Shown here piece after piece: positions 1 to 5,348 of a DNA stretch of 8,372 nt (within the stretch, counting starts at the first letter, position 1; every line of letters begins with the position of its first letter). The stretch is from Accumulibacter sp. Its GTDB lineage: Bacteria; Pseudomonadota; Gammaproteobacteria; Burkholderiales; Rhodocyclaceae. The notes under the pieces were generated by a model. It had not been told where the DNA came from. It saw nothing but the letters and a program-made list of their open reading frames with translations, and did no database searches. The DNA lies in NCBI GenBank assembly GCA_031267455.1, contig JAIRZC010000056.1, forward strand, positions 1 to 8,372. The letters are read 5' to 3'. The position numbers and the translations under genes were made by a program.

Positions 1-17
1 CACAATGGCCTTGGCAT
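1..17 (-). CDS. Possible start of a gene running off the left edge (partial)
   Basis: Only about five codons are inside the window, so no function can be given. Reading leftward, an ATG at 17-15 is preceded by a strong Shine-Dalgarno GGAGG (27-23) with a 5-base spacer, and a good promoter lies just upstream. A second in-frame ATG at 47-45 would give an extra ten residues (MSQRDKPEGE), but it would sit at the predicted transcription start and so be leaderless. I prefer the ATG at 17 because of its ribosome binding site. The reading is an inference from initiation signals alone; the sequence to the left would settle it. Confidence 0.35.
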
Positions 18-53
18 TTCCCCCTCCGGCTTATCCCTCTGGCTCATTCAGAT

Positions 54-88
54 ATTATACAAAATAATCTACTATTTGTTATTGTGCT
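54..88 (-). promoter_or_regulatory. Sigma-70 type promoter pointing left
   Basis: On the minus strand a consensus -10 TATAAT (59-54) follows, after a 17-base spacer, a -35-like ATAACA (4 of 6 matches to TTGACA). Predicted transcription start is near 47, giving a leader of about 30 bases before the ATG at 17. The surroundings are distinctly AT-rich compared with the GC-rich sequence on both sides. Confidence 0.4.
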
Positions 89-117
89 CTAAAAGGGAGG
101 TGGAGCGGGGAATTCGT

Positions 118-254
118 GAAGCATGCTTCGCGCCCGCGCACCCGGCCGGCTGTGCAAAGCCGGCCCTCCGGGGCATTGGCCGGACGAGGGGACGGTAATT
201 ATCTCCTATGAAACGTCAAATAGGGACGATGGCCATCGTCCCCTACAAGGGGGA
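118..254. repeat. Cluster of palindromes / hairpins (REP- or MITE-like)
   Basis: Four separate perfect inverted repeats lie in 137 bases: a 12-bp palindrome GAAGCATGCTTC (118-129); an 8-bp stem GGCCGGCT/AGCCGGCC with a 6-base loop (144-165); a 20-bp palindrome with half-site GGGACGATGG (223-242); and a 5-bp stem TCCCC/GGGGA (239-254). In addition GGGGACG at 188-194 is complementary to CGTCCCC at 237-243, so a larger alternative stem can form. None is followed by a clear T-run, so these do not read as ordinary terminators. They sit at the broken end of the transposase remnant. A mobile or REP-like intergenic element is an inference. Confidence 0.5.
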
Positions 255-258
255 AAAG

Positions 259-852
259 CGCGCGCAGCAGCCAGTCCGCCGGATGCTCCTGCGCTTGGGC
301 GTACTGCATTAGCTCCCGCATCTCGCCTTCGCGATCAGCAGACCCGCCGACTTTGGGACAATGCGTTTGCCTGCTCGGCCACTCGCGCATAACCTTCTAT
401 CCAGCGCCTGCTCTCCACCGGAGCCGGTGCGCCCACTTCTAGACGCGACAACATCCCGGCATCGATCACCCCCAAAGCTTCTCGATCCGGCGTAACCGCA
501 TAGCTCGGATACAGGTACATTCCGCGCTGGGCTTCGCAGCTCAAGCGGCCCTAGCCGGCAATCTTCTGCCCGTTGAAATCCAGTTCCGTCGTGTCTGGCA
601 GGCACAACGCGACCGGATGCTCGCTCATGCCGCGCGCGTACCGTTCCAATGCGGCTCCCGTATGTCCTGCCAGCCCACGCTCTCGGCCCCAAAGAAGCAA
701 TAGGCTCCCCGGGTCTCCGCCCAGCCGCTACAGGCACTCGGAATGCTCGCCTGCGACTGCCTCGCAAAAGTCTCCACCAACGGCACCAGCCGACGATTGA
801 GCCGGGCATCTCCCAGATCAAAATCCGCAAATCCCTGCGCGCCCCAACTCAT
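259..852 (-). pseudogene. Tn5/IS50-like IS4-type transposase, decayed and 3'-truncated
   Basis: The first 75 codons (852-625) begin MSWGAQGFADFDLGDARLNR and continue with the N-terminal DNA-binding domain of Tn5-like transposases (an ASIPSACSGWAETRGAYCFF segment). The ATG at 852 has GAGG just upstream. A frameshift near 626 moves the homology to another frame (MSEHPVALCLPDTTELDFNG), which carries the first catalytic Asp of the DDE set. An in-frame TAG follows at 553-551; the third frame reads LGPL there, so two compensating indels flank it. Homology resumes with CEAQRGMYLYPSYAVTPD and RWIEGYARVAEQA. A third frameshift near 337 leads to DREGEMRELMQYAQAQEHPA, with the second catalytic Asp region, and homology ends at about 259. 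Some 195 of roughly 450 or more codons remain. The third catalytic residue (Glu) and the C-terminal dimerisation region are gone, so it cannot be active. No convincing terminal inverted repeats were seen. Confidence 0.9.
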
Positions 853-953
853 GAGACCTCATTGACTATCAACCAAAATACAACAGGTTACGTCAACTAC
901 TTCACGTCATGGGTAATGGAATGGGTATAGCCCGTGGATCACGATACGACACG

Positions 954-1331
954 CTACTTCGGTAAATTCAAAAGCCCCCGGAGCAAAGCAAAAGGTTGCG
1001 AGGTCGCGCGGTTTTGCGTCTTCGCGCCATCTTCCGCGAACGCCTTTTTCGCCGCGTCGGCGTCAAGCTCGCGCGCGTGCTCGTTCTCGTGGCAGTAAAT
1101 GCAGAGCAATTCCCAGTTGCTGCCGTCGGGCGGATTGTTGTCGTGGTCGTGGTCGCGATGATGAACGGTGAGCTGCCTCAGGTTTTCACGAGAAAACTCG
1201 CGCCCGCAGCGGCCGCATATCCAAGGATGGATTTTGAGCGCCCGCTCGCGATAATCCCGCTCGCGCGCCTGCCGGGCGCGGACGGCTTCGGCGATCAGGC
1301 GATCGGTGCGCGCCTTTTTGTCGTTATTCAA
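954..1331 (-). CDS. yajD: YajD-like HNH endonuclease
   Basis: A 125-residue protein closely resembling the E. coli YajD family, a small HNH-nuclease group whose physiological role is not established. Residues 24-88 carry the domain: a zinc-binding CGRC (39-42), the central LTVHHRDHDH (54-63) with the HH pair expected at the active site, NNPPDGSNWELLC (65-77) and a second Cys pair CIYCH (77-81). The Lys/Arg-rich first 30 residues and a tail ending PFALLRGLLN fit the family. The start is TTG at 1331; GGAG lies 8 bases upstream, and an out-of-frame ATG just before it ends at once in TGA. The gene stands alone, divergent from the small DUF1289-like gene, with a transposase remnant downstream. Nuclease activity is inferred from motifs. 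Family assignment is secure; the start is fairly secure. Confidence 0.9.
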   Translation of the reverse strand: MNNDKKARTDRLIAEAVRARQARERDYRERALKIHPWICGRCGREFSRENLRQLTVHHRDHDHDNNPPDGSNWELLCIYCHENEHARELDADAAKKAFAEDGAKTQNRATSQPFALLRGLLNLPK

Positions 1332-1360
1332 CAGAGAAACTCCATCAAACTTTTTTGAGC

Positions 1361-1366
1361 ATTGTA
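1361..1366 (-). promoter_or_regulatory. Candidate -10 box for yajD
   Basis: TACAAT on the minus strand, about 30 bases before the TTG start of yajD, giving a predicted leader of roughly 23 bases. No good -35 hexamer is found at 16-18 bases, so the promoter would be weak or activator-dependent. A 13-base dyad lies just upstream (1389-1401). Confidence 0.3.
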
Positions 1367-1388
1367 CGACGATTTTTTGTCCGGCTTT

Positions 1389-1401
1389 CCTTGACTCAAG
1401 G
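1389..1401. promoter_or_regulatory. Dyad CCTTGACTCAAGG, possible operator
   Basis: Two 6-base arms, CCTTGA and TCAAGG, are perfectly complementary around a single central base. The dyad lies between the two divergent genes, about 22 bases upstream of the candidate yajD -10 box, where an activator or repressor could bind. Function is inferred from symmetry and position only. Confidence 0.25.
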
Positions 1402-1471
1402 ACGCGGCTCGTTTTTCGGCAGGACGGTATCGATCCTGAAACAAGATTTTGTCGCGGACGCTTCAGAGCGA

Positions 1472-1502
1472 TTGACGAAATCGCCCACCGGATTAATATA
1501 AT
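1472..1502 (+). promoter_or_regulatory. Sigma-70 type promoter for the 59-codon gene
   Basis: TTGACG (1472-1477) matches the -35 consensus in five of six bases. Downstream are overlapping -10 candidates: TAATAT (1494-1499, 16-base spacer) and the exact consensus TATAAT (1497-1502, 19-base spacer). Transcription would begin near 1506-1509, giving a leader of about 50 bases before the ATG at 1559. Confidence 0.5.
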
Positions 1503-1558
1503 CGATCAAAAGCATCCGGAAGTTTTGTCCGAAATTTCGACTCACCAGGAGCGCCACC

Positions 1559-1738
1559 ATGGATGAAAACACCGTTACTTACCGTTGCGTCGGCGTTTGC
1601 AAGCCCGACCCGGCGACAGGACGCTGCGTCGGCTGCGGCTGCCCGATGGACGAATCGGGCTTGGGCTATCCCGGCTATCCCGCCGATGTGGCGCCTTTCC
1701 AGGGAAACCCTCCTCCGAAAACCGACGCGGAACGCTGA
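1559..1738 (+). CDS. Small Cys-rich DUF1289-like protein (59 aa)
   Basis: A short gene of 59 codons plus stop. A textbook AGGAG (1547-1551) stands 7 bases before the ATG, and a promoter lies upstream. Residues 8-28 read YRCVGVCKPDPATG followed by RCVGCGC, the pattern CxGxCKxDPxTGxCxGCG typical of DUF1289 proteins (E. coli YdhL type), whose four cysteines are thought to bind a metal. A fifth cysteine (C28) stands where the family usually has Arg. The next residues PMDE fit the family's usual TLDE, but the helix that normally follows is replaced by a Gly/Pro/Tyr-rich tail (GLGYPGYPADVAPF). Its function is unknown and no partner is evident. The stop is only 9 bases from the end of the convergent gene priA, with no terminator between them, so transcripts may overlap. 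The gene is well supported by its signals; family membership is by motif. Confidence 0.75.
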   Translation: MDENTVTYRCVGVCKPDPATGRCVGCGCPMDESGLGYPGYPADVAPFQGNPPPKTDAER

Positions 1739-1747
1739 TCCGAAGTT

Positions 1748-3769
1748 TCAGACTTCCTGCGGGTCGACTTCCAGATGCCAGCGGAGCCCACGCGACACCT
1801 TGATCGTCCCGATTGCGACGCGCCAGAGGCGCAAGAGGCTCTGCAAGGCCCGCCGCGAAGGCGATTCAACCAGAAGTTGCGCGCGATCCCGATTGGCGCG
1901 CCTCGCAAGGCGCATGGGTATGGGGTCATAGACAAAAACATTTTCGGCGGCGTTTTCACAAAGCGCCACGCGCTCTTTCGCCGCCGAGAGGAAAGCCAGC
2001 GCATCGGCCATCAGCGACGCTTCCGCGCGCAGCAGGGCCTGGTAGGCATAAGGCGGGAATCCGGCTTGCCTGCGCTCTTCGAGCAGGTGATCGGCAAACG
2101 AAGGAAAATCCTGCCGCGCGAGCGCCGCGTAAAGCGGATCGTCGGGGAACTGTGTTTGTATCAACACTTCGCCGGGCAGATTGGCGCGCCCGGCGCGTCC
2201 GGCTACCTGCATCAGTTGCGCGAAAAGCCGCTCCGGCGCGCGCCAGTCGGCTGAAAAAAGCGCGGCGTCGGCGCCGAGCACGCCGACGAGCGTCAGGCCG
2301 GGAAAATCATGCCCTTTGGCGAGCATCTGCGTTCCGACGAGAATGTCCGCGTCCCGGGCAATGATTCGCTCGGAAAAGGCTTCCCACTGTTTTCGGCTTC
2401 GCGCCGAATCACGGTCGATCCGCAGTATCCGCGCCTGCGGAAAGCATTCGGCGAGCGCGGCCTCGACTCGCTGCGTTCCCCGACCGAGGGGCTGGACATC
2501 CTGATTGCCGCATACCGGACAAGCCCTCGGAACGCCTTGCTCGAAGCCACAGTGGTGGCAACGCAACCGCCGGTCGGCCAAATGGACGACAAGGTTGGCC
2601 GAACAACGCTCACAATGCGAAACCCAGCCGCAGTAAGCGCACACTAACACTGGCGCATAGCCACGCCGGTTGAGGAAGATCAGGCTTTGCTCTCCGTTCT
2701 CCAGGCGCTTCTCAATCCCCGCGAGCAAGGCGCCTGACAAGCCGTCGCGCAATTTTTCCTTCCGCGTGTCGATGCGTTGGACGAGGGGCAGGCGCGCTTT
2801 TTCGGCGGCGCGCGCCCTCAAGCTCAGCAACGCGTAACGCCGCGGCGCGGAAGCATCGGTCGCGTTGGCCCAACTCTCCAGCGATGGCGTCGCCGAACCC
2901 AAAACGATCGGAATTTTTCGTTCGCTCGCCCTGAAAACCGCGAGGTCGCGCGCCGAATAACGCACGCCATCCTGCTGTTTGAACGAAGCGTCGTGCTCCT
3001 CATCAACGACGATCAACCCGAGTTCGGGCAGGGGCGTAAAAACGGCCAGCCGTGTTCCCAGGACGACACGCGCCTGCCCGGACATTGCCGCGCACCAGTT
3101 CCGCGCGCGCGCGGCCTCGGAAAGCTCACTGTGGAGACAAGCAAAGCCCACGTCTGGAAAACGCTCCCTTATCCGGCTTTCGAGCTGGGGCGTCAGGTTG
3201 ATTTCGGGCGTCAGAAGGAGCGTCTGCCTGCCTTCCGACAAAACACGTTCGATGAGTCGTAAATAGATTTCGGTCTTGCCACTCCCGGTCACGCCATGCA
3301 AGAGCCACGTTTTGAAACCAGACCCTGCCCCCGTGATTTTTTCCAGGATATCGCGCTGCTCAAGCGTCAATTCCGGCGGCGCCGCGCCAAAAGCGGGCGC
3401 TTTGGACGGGATATTCCTTTCCCTCCGCGATTTGGGTGGCGTAGAACGGCGGAGCGCCGCCGGAAGCGTCGAGAGCATCACTTCGCCAAGCGGCGCATGG
3501 TAGTAACCCGCACAAAACGCGCAGAGACCGAACCAGTCCGACGGCAAGGATGCAAGGTCACGCAGTACCATATCAATCGGACGAAGCGGATCGCAAAGAG
3601 AATCCTCTTTTTCCGATATTCCCGCGATGACGCCTATCCTCATCTTCGTTCCAAACGGAACGCGAGCGCGTCGCCCCAAGTCGTCCTGGGTCAGGATTTC
3701 ACCGTCTGGAGCGCGATAATCGAAAAAATGGTCAAGCGGGATATCGAGAGCGACTTGAATGATCTGCAT
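1748..3769 (-). CDS. priA: Primosomal protein N' (replication restart helicase PriA)
   Basis: PriA recognises stalled or repaired forks and D-loops, unwinds DNA 3' to 5' and starts reloading of the replicative helicase. Residues 1-105 form the 3'-DNA-binding domain (IIQVALDIPLDHFFDYRAP). The helicase core has Walker A GVTGSGKTE (159-167), the DEEH box (256-259), GSATPS (291-296), GTQMLAKGHDFPG (479-491) and QVAGRAGR (521-528). Eight cysteines (377, 380, 386, 389, 404, 407, 417, 420) form the two zinc sites inserted between the helicase lobes. A C-terminal domain ends with GLRWHLEVDP. At 673 residues it is somewhat shorter than the 732 of E. coli; the region around residues 107-131, where the winged-helix domain should lie, looks reduced. 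The ATG at 3769 fits the family N-terminus but has no Shine-Dalgarno. The gene follows the origin-like gap and converges on the DUF1289-like gene. Confidence 0.97.
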   Translation of the reverse strand: MQIIQVALDIPLDHFFDYRAPDGEILTQDDLGRRARVPFGTKMRIGVIAGISEKEDSLCDPLRPIDMVLRDLASLPSDWFGLCAFCAGYYHAPLGEVMLSTLPAALRRSTPPKSRRERNIPSKAPAFGAAPPELTLEQRDILEKITGAGSGFKTWLLHGVTGSGKTEIYLRLIERVLSEGRQTLLLTPEINLTPQLESRIRERFPDVGFACLHSELSEAARARNWCAAMSGQARVVLGTRLAVFTPLPELGLIVVDEEHDASFKQQDGVRYSARDLAVFRASERKIPIVLGSATPSLESWANATDASAPRRYALLSLRARAAEKARLPLVQRIDTRKEKLRDGLSGALLAGIEKRLENGEQSLIFLNRRGYAPVLVCAYCGWVSHCERCSANLVVHLADRRLRCHHCGFEQGVPRACPVCGNQDVQPLGRGTQRVEAALAECFPQARILRIDRDSARSRKQWEAFSERIIARDADILVGTQMLAKGHDFPGLTLVGVLGADAALFSADWRAPERLFAQLMQVAGRAGRANLPGEVLIQTQFPDDPLYAALARQDFPSFADHLLEERRQAGFPPYAYQALLRAEASLMADALAFLSAAKERVALCENAAENVFVYDPIPMRLARRANRDRAQLLVESPSRRALQSLLRLWRVAIGTIKVSRGLRWHLEVDPQEV

Positions 3770-3890
3770 GATTTTTGAAGCCGGAAACGCTGGCTACTCC
3801 TTTTTTATTCCATTTCCAAACACCCACGACCGACCCTGTTTTTCCGCCCCAAACACACTGCCCGCGGTCCGTTCTTGGCGCCATGAGGGG

Positions 3891-3902
3891 TTCATCGATG
3901 AA
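3891..3902. promoter_or_regulatory. 12-bp palindrome TTCATCGATGAA upstream of priA
   Basis: A perfect 12-bp palindrome about 120 bases before the priA start, followed closely by the 8-bp palindrome CACGCGTG. Either could be a protein-binding site in the priA promoter region. No clear -35/-10 pair was found for priA, so this is based on symmetry and location only. Confidence 0.2.
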
Positions 3903-4000
3903 ATCACGCGTGGAATCAATCCGCTTCGATTTAGCGCGCAAAGTTCATTTCATTTCTTTGAAAAGAAGACTAACTCATTCAAGCATCGAAGAATTTTCCG

Positions 4001-4009
4001 TTGTTCACA
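4001..4009 (+). promoter_or_regulatory. DnaA-box-like TTGTTCACA
   Basis: One mismatch (position 3) to the consensus TTATNCACA. It lies 5 bases from the perfect box at 4015-4023 but in the opposite orientation. Alone it would be weak; its place in the cluster gives it weight. Confidence 0.35.
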
Positions 4010-4014
4010 TTTTC

Positions 4015-4023
4015 TGTGGATAA
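4015..4023 (-). promoter_or_regulatory. Perfect DnaA box TTATCCACA
   Basis: Exact match to the strongest DnaA-binding 9-mer on the minus strand. A near-perfect box in the same orientation follows after three bases, a spacing that would favour cooperative binding. Confidence 0.6.
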
Positions 4024-4026
4024 CTT

Positions 4027-4035
4027 TGTGGATTA
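4027..4035 (-). promoter_or_regulatory. DnaA-box-like TAATCCACA
   Basis: One mismatch (position 2) to TTATCCACA, same orientation as the perfect box and 12 bases from it start to start, slightly more than one helical turn. It reads as the second half of a tandem pair. Confidence 0.45.
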
Positions 4036-4117
4036 ATCCGGTCAAATCGCCTCAAACGCCCTTCTTTCAAGGCTTTTTTACTTTGCCTCAAAAAAGGCAG
4101 AAAATAATAGTGTTATT

Positions 4118-4130
4118 AATCAATAACTTA
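4118..4130 (+). promoter_or_regulatory. IHF-binding consensus AATCAATAACTTA
   Basis: Exact match to WATCAANNNNTTR (AATCAA, TAAC, TTA). It lies in the most AT-rich part of the gap and overlaps a 6-bp inverted repeat GTTATT/AATAAC (4112-4127). In E. coli oriC, IHF bends DNA between DnaA boxes to help open the origin; the placement here between DnaA boxes is comparable. Such a short degenerate consensus can occur by chance in AT-rich DNA. Confidence 0.45.
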
Positions 4131-4188
4131 CTGTAAATGACTGATTGACTAGGATTTTTTTACCCGCTTTTTCCCATAAGCACATTTC

Positions 4189-4197
4189 TGTGCATAA
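4189..4197 (-). promoter_or_regulatory. DnaA box TTATGCACA
   Basis: Exact match to TTATNCACA on the minus strand, 11 bases downstream of the hemE stop. It also forms one arm of a small hairpin, GCACA-GAAA-TGTGC on the minus strand. That hairpin lacks a T-run after it, so a terminator is less likely than a DnaA site. Confidence 0.45.
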
Positions 4198-4208
4198 ATC
4201 AACTTCGT

Positions 4209-5348
4209 TCATCTCGTTTTTTTCGTACTTTTTGGCTTCCGAGTGTATCGATGTACCGCCTCGACAAGCGCCGCAACGTGTTCAGGCGGGGTAAATTGCG
4301 AAACGCCGTGGCCAAGATTGAAAACGAGCCCGGTCGCATCCGGACCATAGGAGTCGATCACTTTCACAGCCTCGACGGCAACGCGGTCGGGAGCCGCGAA
4401 AAGCGCCTGCGGATCCAGGTTGCCTTGCAGCGACACCTTGCCGCCGACGCGGCGACGCGCTTCCCCCAAGTCGGTCATCCAATCCAGGCCCAGCGACGCG
4501 CAGCCTGTATCGGCGATCGATTCGAGCCACGCTCCGCCGCCTTTGGTAAAAATGATCGAGGGAATCCGTTCTCCTTCCTTCTCCTTGATCAATCCCGCGA
4601 CGACGCGTCGCGTATACGGCAGGGAAAATTCCCGGAAAGCCGCCGTCGAAAGAACTCCGCCGCAAGAATCGAAAATCATGGCCACTTGCGCGCCCGATTC
4701 GATCTGCGCATTGAGGCAGGAAAGCGCCGCATCGGCGACAACATCGAGAATATGGTGCATCAGGTCGGGACGGTCGTAAATCATCGTTTTGACGAAACGA
4801 TAATCCTTGCTGATTCCGCCCTCGATCATATAGCAAGCAAGCGTATAAGGGCTGCCCGTAAAGCCGATCAGCGGTACACGGCCCGCCAGAGCGTGACGTG
4901 TCGTGGATACGGCGTCGGCGAGGTAACGTAGACGGTCAAAAGGGTCCGGAACGAAAAGTTCGCGTATCGCGCGCTCGTCGCGGAGTGGATACTCGAATTT
5001 CGGCCCTTCATTTTCGATGAAAGAGAGGCCCAGGCCCATTGCGTCGGGAATCGTCAGAATGTCCGAAAAAACGATCGCCGCGTCGAGGGGGAAACGCGCG
5101 AGCGGAAAAAGCGCGACTTCACAGGAAAGCTCCGGGTCTTTATAGAGACGCGCAAAGCTGCCGACGCGCTCGCGGAGCGCCCGGTATTCCGGCAAATAAC
5201 GACCCGCCTGCCGCATCAACCAGATCGGCGTATACGCCGTTTCCTCCTTGAACAGAGCGCGCAGAAAAGAATCGTTGGAAAGCCGCGCGGCAGACTTTTC
5301 GGAGAATTCGTTCGACGCGAAGCGAAAAATGTCGCCGTCCTTCTTCAA
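4209..5348 (-). CDS. hemE: Uroporphyrinogen decarboxylase (HemE)
   Basis: This cytoplasmic, cofactor-free enzyme removes four carboxyl groups from uroporphyrinogen III to give coproporphyrinogen III in heme synthesis. Clear signatures are [13 protein letters not shown] (43-55), [14 protein letters not shown] (94-107) with the active-site Asp96, [17 protein letters not shown] (162-178) with Tyr168, FDSCGG (226-231), and [10 protein letters not shown] (340-349) with His347. At 379 residues it is about 20 longer than usual; the extra part is N-terminal, since [11 protein letters not shown] at 22-32 is where family members normally begin. The only ATG, GTG or TTG codon before that point is TTG at 5348. 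It overlaps the ntrX stop (TTGA) and has GAGGG 6 bases upstream, so translation is probably coupled to ntrX. No T-run terminator follows; the origin-like gap comes next. Confidence 0.97.
   Translation of the reverse strand: MKKDGDIFRFASNEFSEKSAARLSNDSFLRALFKEETAYTPIWLMRQAGRYLPEYRALRERVGSFARLYKDPELSCEVALFPLARFPLDAAIVFSDILTIPDAMGLGLSFIENEGPKFEYPLRDERAIRELFVPDPFDRLRYLADAVSTTRHALAGRVPLIGFTGSPYTLACYMIEGGISKDYRFVKTMIYDRPDLMHHILDVVADAALSCLNAQIESGAQVAMIFDSCGGVLSTAAFREFSLPYTRRVVAGLIKEKEGERIPSIIFTKGGGAWLESIADTGCASLGLDWMTDLGEARRRVGGKVSLQGNLDPQALFAAPDRVAVEAVKVIDSYGPDATGLVFNLGHGVSQFTPPEHVAALVEAVHRYTRKPKSTKKTR

Larger units (their letters stand above)
3770..4208. other. Gene-free 439-base gap with origin-like architecture
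   Basis: No credible gene lies here. The half next to priA (3770-3960) holds a 12-bp palindrome and the priA leader. The half next to hemE (about 4001-4200) carries four DnaA-box matches, an exact IHF consensus and an AT-rich core: 4101-4160 is about 78% AT and 4101-4130 about 87% AT, inside otherwise GC-rich DNA. A near-direct repeat ATGACTG/ATTGACT follows the core (4138-4151). These are the parts of a bacterial origin: initiator boxes, a bending site and a melting region. In alphaproteobacteria such as Caulobacter and Rickettsia, oriC lies next to hemE; the usual betaproteobacterial oriC is beside dnaA. An alternative is DnaA-dependent control of priA. An origin or secondary DnaA-binding locus is an inference. 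Confidence 0.45.

Noticed and set aside
50..75. Possible left inverted repeat of the IS (TTATACAAA resembling the IS50 end)
   Set aside because: The match is short and AT-rich, no matching end was found upstream of the transposase start, and the same bases form a good promoter.
888..909. Two ACGTCA direct repeats 14 bases apart
   Set aside because: Too short to distinguish from chance, and not tied to a recognisable promoter.
996..1358. 120-codon plus-strand ORF opposite yajD
   Set aside because: The minus strand encodes a motif-rich HNH protein in the same place; the plus-strand product is a run of hydrophobic and Arg residues with no pattern.
1775..2364. Long plus-strand ORFs opposite priA
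   Set aside because: They are antisense shadows of a well-conserved GC-rich gene, are rich in Arg/Pro/Ala, and have no recognisable domain.
4084..4099. TGCCT-loop-AGGCA stem considered as a rho-independent terminator for hemE
   Set aside because: The stem is only 5 bp and the T/A-run is in the loop, not after the stem.
4181..4194. GCACA-GAAA-TGTGC hairpin considered as the hemE terminator
   Set aside because: The stem is short and no T-run follows on the minus strand; it overlaps a DnaA box that explains the sequence better.
4251..4931. 226-codon plus-strand ORF opposite hemE
   Set aside because: Antisense to clearly conserved HemE sequence; composition looks like a complement frame and there is no promoter or ribosome binding site.
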